DNA from: a bacterium
Lineage (GTDB): Bacteria > Acidobacteriota > HRBIN11 > JAKEFK01
DNA length: 35,009 nt
Assembly: GCA_022616075.1 (NCBI GenBank)
Contig: JAKEFK010000010.1
Location: 1 to 35,009 of the forward strand
Direction: 5' to 3'
Both the position numbers and the translations under genes were made by a program. Below, in pieces: positions 9,501 through 17,760 of the stretch (position 1 is its first letter; each line of letters begins with the position of its first letter). Under the pieces are notes generated by a model. That model had not been told where the DNA came from. It saw only the letters and a list, made by a program, of their open reading frames with translations, and ran no database searches.

Positions 9501-9777
9501 GATCTGGATGCTCTCGCAAGGCGGGCTAAAACCGCACGAAGCACTGCGTTGTGCCACGTTGAATGGCGCCACATACCTCGGCATGGAAAAAGAAATCGGA
9601 TCGTTAGAAGTGGGCAAACTCGCAGATTTGATTGTGCTGGATAAAAATCCTCTGGAGGAAATTCGCAACTCGGAAAGCGTGAGATACACAATGGTCAACG
9701 GTAGAATTTACGATGCCGCAACCATGAATGAAATCGGGAATCATCCGAAACAACGCGCCCCCTTCTTCTGGCAATAA
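6568..9777 (+). CDS. Secreted PD40 beta-propeller amidohydrolase
   Basis: A 1069-residue exported protein. A signal peptide (residues 1-18, MKKLFICLL... ending IISA) is followed by a Lys/Glu-rich linker. Residues about 45-640 hold WD40-like PD40 repeats of the TolB type, seen as repeated SPDG/SPNGKWIAF motifs, forming one or two propellers. Residues about 670-1060 are a metal-dependent amidohydrolase with the HxH metal motif (His724, His726, in DVHWHGG), further His in GHTGIEH and GAHGQ, and the usual C-terminal segment VGKLADLIVLDKNP. Relatives are annotated as amidohydrolases or imidazolonepropionase-like enzymes of unknown substrate, perhaps peptides or cyclic amides. AAGGAG at 6557-6562 favours the ATG at 6568 over the GTG at 6562. 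Confidence 0.95.
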   Translation: MKKLFICLLVLIASIISAKEEEKEKEEKPKWDVNNPAPSMKEIAIDTEEGTWMSVDVSPDGKQIIFDLLGDIYSIPFAGGEARALTQGVAWDMQPRFSPNGKWIAFTSDRAGGDNIWIVKSDGSSPQQVTKEDFRLLNNPYWSPDSEFIVARKHFSSTRSLGAGEMWLYHRSGGEGVQLTKRPNEQKDAGEPSFSPDGRYVYFSQDTTPGLFFEYNKNSNTQIYVIQRLDRETGELQPYITGPGGSIRPTPSHNGKSIAFIRRIRGKSVLHINDIESGKVTTLFDGLDRDMQEAWAIHGVYPSMAWTPDDSAIVFWASGKIKKIDVATKEVSEIPFHVKSTRKIQNALRFPVAVAPEQFDVRMLRWVQVSPQGNQVVYEALGHLYVRNLPEGTPRRVTTQNDHFELWPSFSRDGKWIVYTTWDDQNLGSVRIAPAAGGEGKVIVAISGHYMEPVFTPDGTKVVYRSSAGGNLTSPQWSRNAGIYWVSAEGGKSTLITKKGARPHFGAANDRVYLNNAEPNEKPSLPGKSALFSVELDGSDERIHIRTEFATEFQLSPDEKWLAFVELWNAYLTPFVKSGGTIELGPKAKSIPVAKITHDAGEYLHWSGNSQSLHWSLGPELYTRDLKQSFAFIEGAPVKIPDPPKTGTNIGFKEKTDVPSGKVALVGARIITMKGEEVLEDATIVVNGNRIEAIGPKASVTVPSDGHVIDVSGKTIMPGLVDVHWHGGMGEEEVLPEQNWYNYASLAFGVTTIHDPSNDNSEIFGSSELARAGKIVAPRIFSTGTILYGAEGDFKAVVNKLEDAQFHLRRMKKIGAFSVKSYNQPRREQRQQIITAARELKMMVVPEGGSLFQHNMTMIVDGHTGIEHSIPVAKMYNDGFQLWIQSQTGYTPTLVVGYGGLDGESYWYAKTNVWENERLLTFVPREVIDSRSRRRTTAPEEEWNHFNNARIAAELYRKGVLVNIGAHGQREGLAAHWEIWMLSQGGLKPHEALRCATLNGATYLGMEKEIGSLEVGKLADLIVLDKNPLEEIRNSESVRYTMVNGRIYDAATMNEIGNHPKQRAPFFWQ

Positions 9778-9783
9778 TTGAAG

Positions 9784-9998
9784 GTAGTGACAGAGCATTT
9801 GCCAACGTTTTTTTGTATGAGCCTGTTCTCCTTCAAATGCTCGTAATACCAAGTCCATGCTTTTTGTGCGCAAATGCTCTGCATCTGGCAGATGGAGCAG
9901 AGCATTGTCCTGAGGATTAGCGATGTCGGCTATGTCTACAAAACTCAATTGCAGATATAAGTTCAAACCAAAATGTACAGACAATGCTCTGCCACTAC
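9784..9998. repeat. 215-bp palindromic element with four alternating motif copies
   Basis: The ends GTAGTGACAGAGCATTTG (9784-9801) and its near-complement at 9981-9998 match in 16 of 18 positions. Two more copies of the motif lie inside: GCAAATGCTCTGC (9870-9882) and GCAGAGCATTGTCC (9897-9910). Orientation alternates +,-,+,-. Copies one and two share the CATTTG variant and copies three and four the CATTGT variant, so the element looks like two hairpin units joined through ATCTGGCAGAT. It fills the whole gap between two convergent genes. It could be a MITE or a compound REP (BIME), with GTAG/CTAC termini. Confidence 0.7.
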
Positions 9999-9999
9999 G

Positions 10000-12762
10000 T
10001 TAGCGGCTCAAAATGTATTTCCAGTTCAGGATGCCGTTCCAAAGATAACGGTGATCGCCGCGATTCATGTCCCGGTGCATCGGATTGAAATTGAAAACGA
10101 GCACGTGCCCTTTTCCGACCGGCATATCCAGAATTGCGGGACGCCCTTCGAGCGCTTCCGGATTCTTTCCGCCCCCGCTGATCACGATCGGCGAAGCAGT
10201 TTCACCCGATTCATATGCGGTCGTGCCCCATTGCAACACCACATGCTGAAAATCGTACGGACCATTTAAGCAGGCCATACAATAGGACATAGTCGTCCAA
10301 CGTCGCGGCGGATCATAAATCGGAAAATTCGAACGCAAAGCGTATGTAACCGTCGGATAACCATATGCAATCGGATGTTCCGGCTGTAGAAACTTTACTC
10401 CGATGTGCGCACCCGGAGTTGTAACTCCCTGCAAGTCAGCACGCTTCACAAATCGCACGAAACCACTTTCCAGTGCCAGCGTTGAACCGGAGCCTAGAGT
10501 GATGAACAGACCGCCCTCTTCAACGAATTGCTGCAAATGCGCAAGCCCTTTCCAGCCGATGCCGCCTGTGATGTCATCCGATTCTGCCGGTGTTCCGAGG
10601 CTTGGATACTTTTCTGTTTTCTTGAACGGGAGTGGTCCTTTTGTTTGATCAATTCCGTGAATTTGCGCCTGAAGATCGAGCAACACATTTCCATACGCAA
10701 TCACATCGACAAGCTTTTTTAACTGGCCGTTTTTGATGTCATCATCCCGTATGTAGGTGTAAGGAATCTTTTGCGAATCCAGAATGTAACGGATCCAGCC
10801 GATCATGTCTGTGTCTGCCCAGGGAACCCAAACTCCAAGCCTTGGCACAGCGGCATCATGTCGCGGCACATCCGGAGCGGAAGCAACCGAGTCGAAATCC
10901 AATGCAAGTTCTTCGCTGACCTCTTCCAGCGCAGAACGAATTCCTGATTGCTCTGCAATGATCCAGGAACCGGCAGGATACTCACTCGATCCTGAACGGA
11001 ATGATTTTTCAGCGATCTCAATCTTGAATCGCGATAAACGATACCGCGCTGAGAGAAGCGCTTCCTGTCCGGAATCATTTAAAATGTAGGTGCTTCCCGT
11101 TCCACGAACGGATCCGGACGGATGCACGTCCTGGGCAAGCAATTGGGTTTGTACTTGTTGAATCGCGCCGTCATCGACACGAATCGTTTTGACACCGAAG
11201 TTTATGGGAAGGGCCCACGAAATATCATCATAAGGCTCGTACTCAGCGTTTTTCGGGAATTCTTGCGGAAGTAAAAGATCCACAGCATAGTTGCGATACG
11301 GCTGATCCAGTCGAACCACAAAGGAACCTGCTGGGAAGGAACCTTCTTTGATCTGAAAATTCTTATTCGCGCGGCCGACTTCAATTCCCTGCGCGCGCAA
11401 GCGATTCACCAGTCCCGCCACTCGGCGCCGGTCCTGCTGTTCGGCAGGAATCACAAAAGCATACGGATTTCCTGATTTTCCCTTCTGCCAGGAGTTAAAA
11501 CTTTTCTTGTAGAAATTGCGTAACAATTCTTCCGCGTGCCGCGCTGAATAGTCCAGAATCGCAAGACATCCTGTTTGGGCGTAGTTGACACCATTGCGGT
11601 GGGACCACAAAAATGTTTTTTCCTGCGGAGGGAATGGGCGATACCATTCACGAGTCATATCCGAGGGATCCAGCTTTCTGGTGAGTGTTAGTGGCACCGC
11701 ATTGCCGAATGTTTCATAGCCACGCCCGATTGCATTGTGATTCATTCCTACGGAATCCATGTAGTGGTGACCAAAACCTTCCCCAAAATTCCAAGTCCAC
11801 ACTCCCGGCATGCCATGACTGCTCATCGCATTCATTTCATGGAAACTCATTTCCAGGAATTCACTTAAGACAATCGGATCCAGATGCGGATTATAGGGTC
11901 CTGTTCCGTTCCATGTTTGCAAAAAAGGAATGGCTTCATGAAGGTCGTGAACGACAACGGGATGGTATTCAAAGAAGGCGCGCGCCACGGCCTGCGTGGC
12001 TCCCATCGTGAGCTGATGAGCGTCCCGGTTTCCATCCACGTAAACGTATTTGCCCCAGTAAGGTGGAGATTGGCGCGGCAGTGTATCGTATTCCGTCTTC
12101 CCGGCAATGTGCTGATAGAACCATTCGGAGAGTTTATCCCGGCCATCCGGATTCGAAATCGGATTGATCAACACAACGACCTTTTCTCGAATGTTCTGGA
12201 TCATCGGTTGATCCGAAACCGCAAGCCGGTAAACAAGCTCTAAAGACATGTCAGGACTGATCGATTCATCCGCGTGAATCGCAGCGTTCAAAAAGTAAAA
12301 CGGTCTTGCTTTTTGAATGATCGCTTCCGCTTGTTCCGGTGAGGTTTTGCGCGGATCCGCCAGAGCAGCAGAGGCGTTTTTCAGATTTTGCAAATCGCGA
12401 ATTCCGGCTTCATCGGCGATGGCGACCAGAAGTATCTCCCTACCCTCTTCAGTTTTCCCAATCACTTCCACATGAACACGCTCCGAAGAATCATCCAGCT
12501 TTCGCATGTAACCGTAGATCTGCTTCGAGTTCGTAAATTTTCCCGCAGCCCCTGCGATGTGTCCGAGAAAATCGGAAGGAGAAGGAACGGAAGTTGATTC
12601 CGGGACATACGAAACCCAGGGACTGCCGTAGCGCGGATCCGTAGTTTCACTCTTGATGGCTTCGATCGAGCCCGACTCCGGCGTATCAGGATCGTAGAAA
12701 TTTCCAGCAAAGGAATACGTTAAAGAGAAAATGAAGAGAGTGAGTAGATATTTGTACTTCAT
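10000..12762 (-). CDS. Secreted M14 family zinc carboxypeptidase, long form
   Basis: A 920-residue exported protein counted from the ATG at 12762 (the TTG at 12768 is less likely). The signal peptide is MKYKYLLTLFIFSLTYSFA. The N-terminal half is an M14 peptidase domain: zinc ligands His163 and Glu166 in HADES, the NPISNPDGRD segment, and His272 or His275 in VHDLHE. The C-terminal third contains a class-I GATase-like or beta-galactosidase-type fold, seen around the segment FVEEGGLFITLGSGS, found in long M14 proteins of Acidobacteriota and Bacteroidota. It probably trims peptides outside the cytoplasm. It is convergent with the secreted amidohydrolase, and the two may serve peptide scavenging, which is inference. 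No strong ribosome-binding site is visible. Confidence 0.94.
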   Translation of the reverse strand: MKYKYLLTLFIFSLTYSFAGNFYDPDTPESGSIEAIKSETTDPRYGSPWVSYVPESTSVPSPSDFLGHIAGAAGKFTNSKQIYGYMRKLDDSSERVHVEVIGKTEEGREILLVAIADEAGIRDLQNLKNASAALADPRKTSPEQAEAIIQKARPFYFLNAAIHADESISPDMSLELVYRLAVSDQPMIQNIREKVVVLINPISNPDGRDKLSEWFYQHIAGKTEYDTLPRQSPPYWGKYVYVDGNRDAHQLTMGATQAVARAFFEYHPVVVHDLHEAIPFLQTWNGTGPYNPHLDPIVLSEFLEMSFHEMNAMSSHGMPGVWTWNFGEGFGHHYMDSVGMNHNAIGRGYETFGNAVPLTLTRKLDPSDMTREWYRPFPPQEKTFLWSHRNGVNYAQTGCLAILDYSARHAEELLRNFYKKSFNSWQKGKSGNPYAFVIPAEQQDRRRVAGLVNRLRAQGIEVGRANKNFQIKEGSFPAGSFVVRLDQPYRNYAVDLLLPQEFPKNAEYEPYDDISWALPINFGVKTIRVDDGAIQQVQTQLLAQDVHPSGSVRGTGSTYILNDSGQEALLSARYRLSRFKIEIAEKSFRSGSSEYPAGSWIIAEQSGIRSALEEVSEELALDFDSVASAPDVPRHDAAVPRLGVWVPWADTDMIGWIRYILDSQKIPYTYIRDDDIKNGQLKKLVDVIAYGNVLLDLQAQIHGIDQTKGPLPFKKTEKYPSLGTPAESDDITGGIGWKGLAHLQQFVEEGGLFITLGSGSTLALESGFVRFVKRADLQGVTTPGAHIGVKFLQPEHPIAYGYPTVTYALRSNFPIYDPPRRWTTMSYCMACLNGPYDFQHVVLQWGTTAYESGETASPIVISGGGKNPEALEGRPAILDMPVGKGHVLVFNFNPMHRDMNRGDHRYLWNGILNWKYILSR

Positions 12763-12794
12763 AAACAAACTTTAACGTAAAGTTATCCAAACTT

Positions 12795-12886
12795 GTAGGG
12801 GCGCCGCATTTGCGTCTTTTGCAAATGCGGCGCCCGTTGATTACCGGGCTGAGCATTCGCAAAAAATGCGAATGCGCAGCCCCTAC
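12795..12886. repeat. BIME: two hairpins flanked by GTAG and CTAC
   Basis: GTAG (12795-12798) leads into a perfect 15-bp stem, GGGCGCCGCATTTGC (12799-12813) with its complement at 12821-12835, around a seven-base loop. A second stem, GGGCTGAGCATTCGC (12846-12860) with 12868-12882 (14 of 15 pairs), also has a seven-base loop and is followed by CTAC. The outer octamers GTAGGGGC and GCCCCTAC are exact complements. This is the textbook layout of two REP units in inverse orientation. It lies between divergent genes. Confidence 0.8.
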
Positions 12887-12894
12887 CAGTCGGT

Positions 12895-12900
12895 TAATAT
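12895..12900 (+). promoter_or_regulatory. Candidate -10 box (TAATAT) of the double-VWA gene
   Basis: TAATAT ends seven bases before the ATG at 12908, and no Shine-Dalgarno sequence is visible (only AAGACA). The spacing suits a leaderless transcript. It lies just after the BIME element, so the region available for a -35 box is inside the second hairpin. Confidence 0.35.
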
Positions 12901-12907
12901 TAAGACA

Positions 12908-15688
12908 ATGCTTTCTTTTGCGAACCCCTGGTGGTTGCTTGCTTTTCTTCCTGCGCTCTATCTGCTGTTCTATTTCCAACGAAGAAGTTTCGTACCGGCG
13001 CGACGCAGCAAACAACTCTTCTGGTTTGTGTTGCGCAGTTTACTGATAATGCTAGTCGTTTTTGCTCTCGCAGGCGCGCAGCTGAGGTCCCGCGTGCGCA
13101 AGAATCAAATTCTATTTCTTGTGGATGCTTCCGACAGCATTGCGCCGGAACAGAAAGAGAAAGCAGTTGAGTTTCTCAATCAGGCGATGCGCAAAATTCA
13201 ACCGCCCGATCAAGCGGGCATCATAGTCTTCGGATCACAAGCCGAAGTGGAGCGCTTCCCCTCCCTAGCTCATTCAATCGTGCGATTTGAATCGCAAATC
13301 AATCCGAGTGGCACGAATCTGGAAAATGCCCTCCGGCTGGCCGATGCAGTTCTGGCGGACGACTACCAGAAGGACATCGTGATCCTCAGTGATGGCCTGG
13401 AAAACGCAGGTGAATCCTTGCCGCTTGCTAAACTCATGATGGAAAAAGATGTAGCGCTGCAAGGTTTTTATCTGCATCCATCAGACGTTGTCGAAGCTCA
13501 AATTGAAGACGTGCGTGTGCCTCCCGAGATTCGCTTAAAAGAACCGTTCACGCTAGAGGTGATTACGAAAAGCAACCGGAAGATGTCGGCTTTGTTGCAG
13601 ATTCTTCGAAATGGCGTTTTGCTTCAGGAAGGGACAATTCTTTTGAATCCCGTAGAAAAGAATTTGATTCCCATTCCGCAAAAGATCCTGGAACCTGGAA
13701 TTTATCGATATGATATACGCATCAAACCGCAGCAAGATTTTCAAGTCGAGAACAATTCGCTGCAGGCCTGGATTTCAGTGGCTGGTCCGCCACGGATACT
13801 TTTCGTCGATAACCAGCCGGAAGAAATACAGACGCTGGCGGATGCTTTCGCGCGCCGTGGCTTCAGTGTTGAAGTAAAGGAGGCGCGTTATTTTCCAAGG
13901 ATACTGCCTGACATGCTCCTTTATCAGGCGATCCTTATCCGGAATGTGCCGGCAAGCGCCATTCATTCGCAGATGCCTTCCCTCGAACAATACGTTCACG
14001 AATTCGGCGGAGGATTCGCAATGCTCGGTGGGAAAAAGAGCTTTGGTCCGGGTGGTTACTACCAGACCCCTGTTGAAAATATTTTGCCGGTACGAATGGA
14101 TCTTGTAAACAAGAAATACCTTGCCGATGTTGCCATGGTAATCGTGATCGATAAGTCGGGAAGCATGACTTTTACGGATCGCGGCAGGCAAAAAATCGAT
14201 CTGGCAGATGAAGGGGGCGCGCGTGTTGCCTCATTATTAAAGGAAACGGACCGGCTCGGTGTACTGGCAGTGGATTCCGTGCCGAAATGGGCGTTTGAGT
14301 TCCAAAAATTAGGCAACAAACGAGATGCCATCGATGCGATCACATCAATTCGCGCGGGCGGAGGCGGCATTTATGTTTACTCCGGACTGCGAGAAGCATA
14401 TGACAGGCTCGCGAATGTTGAAGCCTCGGTCAAGCATGTCATCCTGTTTGCAGACACAGCAGACTGTGAAGAAAAGGATGGGGCTTCAGGAGACAGTTCA
14501 CTACTTCTGGCGGGCCGCGCACTGGAGCAGCATCAAATCACGACAACCACGATTGGAATCGGACAATCAGGAGATCCCGATGTGGATTTTCTTGAGCAAC
14601 TGGCGACAATTGCGGCCGGACGATTTTATTTTACAAACGATATGTTCACTCTTCCTCAGATATTTGCGCAGGAATCCGCCGTTGTGCAACGCTACTACAT
14701 TACAGAGGAAACATTCCTGCCCAAAATTGAACAGTCCGAACCGCTCTTATCGGGTGTACAGGAGGTCCCGGAGCTGGATGGTTACGTCGCGACAACAGCA
14801 AAGGGCCAGGCCACAGTCAGCGTGCTCTCTCACCGTGAAGATCCTGTTCTTGCATTCTGGAGGCATGGTCTGGGACACACTCTCGCGTATACTTCGGATC
14901 CTGTCGGGAGTTGGGGCGCAAAATGGCTGGCGTGGCCTCAGTGGGAAAATTTCTGGGCGCAAACGGGACGTTACCTTGCCCGGAGCAGCGAACCCGCACG
15001 ATTTCAGGTGTCTGTAAAAGCGGACGGAAACGCTACTACAGTAATAGTAGACACGTTTGAAGAGCTTCAAGAACAGGAAGGATCCTCCTGGCGGGGCGCT
15101 GTAGTGGATTCCTCCGGGAAGGAACAGGAGCTGATTTTCACGCGGACCTCCTATGGGCGGTTCGAAGCTAAAATTCCCATCACCGGCTCCCTCTTTGGCA
15201 AAATTTTTCGTTTGCAAAGCGATCAGATCCTGGAAGAAGCAGTCGTACAGTTTTCATCACCGGGAAATCGCGAATATCAAACCTCTTCGGAGGGCAAGAA
15301 TCTCCTCATCCAGATGACAGGAAGCTTGATCGAATCAGCAGACCAGCTGAAGTTCAACAGTAAAACGGCGACAGATGTGCAGCCGATTAGCATGCAATTG
15401 TTGCTCTGGGCGATCTGGCTTTTTCTGCTGGATGTGGCCGTGCGGAAACTGGATTTCAGCCTTTTCCGGCGCAGAAGAACGTTACAACCTGCAACGGTAC
15501 TGGTCCAGGCGCCAATAGAAAAGCTGAAAACGCGAAAAAAGGAAGTCCAGAAACAGCGACCAGTATGGATGGAAGTCGAAAAAGAACCGGAACCAACCCA
15601 GCCGGAAAGTAGAATGAAGCCCGAGTCGCAGCAATCCTCGGATTACATGGAACGTCTGAAGAAAGTAAAAAAGAAAACTAAAGGTTAA
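12908..15688 (+). CDS. BatA-like membrane protein: VWA / GATase-like / VWA
   Basis: A 926-residue inner-membrane protein. Residues 6-24 and 37-57 are membrane segments of the BatA/aerotolerance type. A first VWA domain starts at the MIDAS DASDS (Asp73, Ser75, Ser77). Residues about 285-390 resemble a class-I glutamine-amidotransferase fold (ILFVDNQPEE, FGGGFAMLGG). A second VWA domain carries the MIDAS DKSGSM (Asp415). A final membrane segment lies near residue 830, followed by a Lys/Glu-rich cytoplasmic tail. Bacterial VWA proteins of this type usually act with MoxR ATPases, but none is adjacent here. The start is set at MLSFANPWW because the family begins this way; an upstream in-frame start at 12866 would run through the BIME repeat. 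It is convergent with the next gene, three bases apart. Confidence 0.92.
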   Translation: MLSFANPWWLLAFLPALYLLFYFQRRSFVPARRSKQLFWFVLRSLLIMLVVFALAGAQLRSRVRKNQILFLVDASDSIAPEQKEKAVEFLNQAMRKIQPPDQAGIIVFGSQAEVERFPSLAHSIVRFESQINPSGTNLENALRLADAVLADDYQKDIVILSDGLENAGESLPLAKLMMEKDVALQGFYLHPSDVVEAQIEDVRVPPEIRLKEPFTLEVITKSNRKMSALLQILRNGVLLQEGTILLNPVEKNLIPIPQKILEPGIYRYDIRIKPQQDFQVENNSLQAWISVAGPPRILFVDNQPEEIQTLADAFARRGFSVEVKEARYFPRILPDMLLYQAILIRNVPASAIHSQMPSLEQYVHEFGGGFAMLGGKKSFGPGGYYQTPVENILPVRMDLVNKKYLADVAMVIVIDKSGSMTFTDRGRQKIDLADEGGARVASLLKETDRLGVLAVDSVPKWAFEFQKLGNKRDAIDAITSIRAGGGGIYVYSGLREAYDRLANVEASVKHVILFADTADCEEKDGASGDSSLLLAGRALEQHQITTTTIGIGQSGDPDVDFLEQLATIAAGRFYFTNDMFTLPQIFAQESAVVQRYYITEETFLPKIEQSEPLLSGVQEVPELDGYVATTAKGQATVSVLSHREDPVLAFWRHGLGHTLAYTSDPVGSWGAKWLAWPQWENFWAQTGRYLARSSEPARFQVSVKADGNATTVIVDTFEELQEQEGSSWRGAVVDSSGKEQELIFTRTSYGRFEAKIPITGSLFGKIFRLQSDQILEEAVVQFSSPGNREYQTSSEGKNLLIQMTGSLIESADQLKFNSKTATDVQPISMQLLLWAIWLFLLDVAVRKLDFSLFRRRRTLQPATVLVQAPIEKLKTRKKEVQKQRPVWMEVEKEPEPTQPESRMKPESQQSSDYMERLKKVKKKTKG

Positions 15689-15691
15689 CTC

Positions 15692-16795
15692 TTATTTAAT
15701 GGGTTCGAACTTTCCGTCTTTGATCTGGAACATTCTAGGCTCGATATCGACATCGCCACCGGAATCAAAAGTTATTTCTCCGGTGAGTCCATTGTGACTT
15801 GTGTCAGCAATTTTCGCTCTCAAGTCGGTTGGATAGGTCTCACACTTATCGATCGCCTTCGCCACGACCCAGAGCGCATCGTAAGCAAAAGCGGCATCGA
15901 CATCAGGTTTGGTCGGAAACTTTTGTCTGTAGGCTTGAACGAACTTCTGAATGGCCGGTTCCTGACTTTCCGGATCATAGGGTGGTTGTGGATAAACAAC
16001 ACCTTCGGCGGCATCACCTGCAATTTCAAGAAACATCGGAGTAGCCATTCCCTGCACACTGAGAATTTTTGCGTTTACTTCCTGCTTCTTGACTTCATTC
16101 AGGATGGCGGCAATTTCCGTGTAGTATCCCGGGAGATATACCGAATCTGCGCCGGAATCTTTTATCTCCTTTACGTTAGTAGAAAAATCAGTTGTACCTT
16201 CCGTGTAAGGTTTTTCATAGGCAATGGTGCCGCCAAGCTCTTGAAAACGATTCTTGAAAATTTGTGTGAGACCCTGCCCGTATTCTTTGTCAACGTAAAG
16301 GATTGCAACATTGCGGATCTTCATCCGTCTGACGGCGTATTCAGCCATTACGCGCCCTTCGCGAGTATCAGACGGAAAATTCCGGAAAAAATAGGGACTG
16401 ATTCCAGTCAGCTTGGGACTTGTTGCAGTGGGTGATATCAAAGCTGTCTTTCTCTTGTCGCAAACCGGCGCCAGCGCAAGAGCAAGATTACTTGTAACGC
16501 CGCCGATGAGTACTGGTATGCCGTTGTTCATGAGTTGTTCGGCTTTTTGCACAGCCGTTTTTTCATTTGTTTCATCGTTCTCCATCAACACGTCGATCTT
16601 TTTACCTTTGACTCCTCCCGCTGCATTGATTTCATCCAGTGCCAGCAGAAGTCCATTCTGAACATTGCGCCCGTATGTCTCAGCCGCTCCGCTCAGGGGA
16701 ATCACGGCACCCACACGATAAACCTTGATCTCTTCCTTACACGCAAAAGTCAAAAGGGCGAGAATGAGAAATGCAATCGCTACAAATGATTTCAT
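15692..16795 (-). CDS. Branched-chain amino acid-type ABC substrate-binding lipoprotein
   Basis: A 367-residue periplasmic binding protein of the LivJ/LivK type (Peripla_BP_6). The signal sequence MKSFVAIAFLILALLTFAC ends in a Cys, so it is probably a lipoprotein, although TFAC is a loose lipobox. The mature part begins VYRVGAVIPLSGAAETYG and contains the typical ALDEINAAGGVKGKKI, SPTATSP and DAAFAYDALWV segments. It would bind an amino acid or similar ligand and pass it to an ABC permease, or serve as a sensor. No permease or ATPase gene of the system is present, so it is an orphan in this window. AGGAGG seven bases upstream of the ATG supports the start. Confidence 0.94.
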   Translation of the reverse strand: MKSFVAIAFLILALLTFACKEEIKVYRVGAVIPLSGAAETYGRNVQNGLLLALDEINAAGGVKGKKIDVLMENDETNEKTAVQKAEQLMNNGIPVLIGGVTSNLALALAPVCDKRKTALISPTATSPKLTGISPYFFRNFPSDTREGRVMAEYAVRRMKIRNVAILYVDKEYGQGLTQIFKNRFQELGGTIAYEKPYTEGTTDFSTNVKEIKDSGADSVYLPGYYTEIAAILNEVKKQEVNAKILSVQGMATPMFLEIAGDAAEGVVYPQPPYDPESQEPAIQKFVQAYRQKFPTKPDVDAAFAYDALWVVAKAIDKCETYPTDLRAKIADTSHNGLTGEITFDSGGDVDIEPRMFQIKDGKFEPIK

Positions 16796-16812
16796 CGGGC
16801 TCCTCCTAAGTC

Positions 16813-16853
16813 AGTGCTGAGTTCCGAGTGCTGAGTGCTGAATACACAGCACT
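16813..16853 (+). repeat. Short AGTGCTGA direct repeats
   Basis: AGTGCTGA occurs at 16813, 16827 and 16834, with an inverted AGCACT at about 16848. The second and third copies overlap in a seven-base period. The cluster lies directly upstream of the ribosome-binding site of the binding-protein gene. Slippage or a protein-binding site are both possible. Confidence 0.4.
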
Positions 16854-16985
16854 TCTGTCTTCTATCTCACACCGAAACTCCCTTTTTTTCAAGTAGGGGG
16901 TGCTGAAGGTCCTAGTTTTCCACTTTTAGATGATACAAAGTTTTTGCTATTTAGTGTATCGTTCCTCAATTGGAAGAAACCGCAA

Positions 16986-17636
16986 ATGACAAAAGCAGTA
17001 AGATTGATTGAGCAGCGGCTGAACAGCGTGCAGAAAAGGGTATGGACCAGGATGAGTACTCCGGCCAGGATTCAAGAGTTTCTCGATCGACTACCTTACA
17101 GCGCTGAAGAGCGATATCGTTCCCCGCTGAGTGTTCTACAAGACGAGCAGGGGCATTGTTTTGATGGTGCGCTTTTGGCGGCGGCGGCTTTACGCCGTCT
17201 GGGCTTTCCGCCACTCCTGGTTTATTTGACGGCTCAACGGGACGATGATCACCTGCTTGCTCCATTCAAACAACGCGGATTCTGGGGTGCTGTGGGCAAA
17301 TCGAATTTCGTAGGGTTGAGGTTTCGGGAACCAATCCATAAAAGTCTTCGCGAACTCATCCTTTCTTACTTCGAGTCCTATTTCAACATCAAATCAGAAA
17401 AAACTTTGCGAGGCTACACACGGCCGCTGAACCTCACGCAATTTGATCGGTTTGATTGGATGATTGAGGACGCCGCTGCAGATAAGATTTCCGATCGATT
17501 GGATGACCTGAAGGTTTTCTCGTTTCTGACAAAAAGAATGATTGCCAATCTCTCTCCCGTTGACAAACGAACGTATCGTGCGCAATTGATGGGCGCCAAC
17601 TGGGCCGGGCTCTACGATCCTACAAAAGAAGAATAG
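16986..17636 (+). CDS. Transglutaminase-like cysteine protein
   Basis: A 216-residue protein, probably cytoplasmic (no signal or membrane segment). It shows a Cys in GHCFDGALLAAAALRRLG followed by a His in DDDHLLAPF and the segment WGAVGKSNFVGLRFREP. This Cys-helix-then-His arrangement is that of the transglutaminase-like (papain-fold) superfamily, whose members can be proteases, amidases or inactive binding proteins. A third catalytic residue cannot be assigned by eye. The C-terminal 80 residues are predicted helical. The ATG at 16986 with GGAAG nine to ten bases upstream is preferred to the TTG at 16944. It is convergent with alkB, about 120 bases away, and that gap holds nothing recognisable. 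Confidence 0.75.
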   Translation: MTKAVRLIEQRLNSVQKRVWTRMSTPARIQEFLDRLPYSAEERYRSPLSVLQDEQGHCFDGALLAAAALRRLGFPPLLVYLTAQRDDDHLLAPFKQRGFWGAVGKSNFVGLRFREPIHKSLRELILSYFESYFNIKSEKTLRGYTRPLNLTQFDRFDWMIEDAAADKISDRLDDLKVFSFLTKRMIANLSPVDKRTYRAQLMGANWAGLYDPTKEE

Positions 17637-17760
17637 TGAACACAAAATCAACCTGGTGTCGATCTTCAGGGACTCGTTTCCAAGTCTTCTTTCCAACCCC
17701 GGGCAACCAAGTCCCAATTCAAAGGAATCGTATCTCCCACTTATGAACCATATCCCCAAA

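Noticed and set aside
14325-15017. 230-codon plus-strand frame inside the double-VWA gene
   Set aside because: It overlaps the second VWA domain in another frame and has no domain or start signal of its own.
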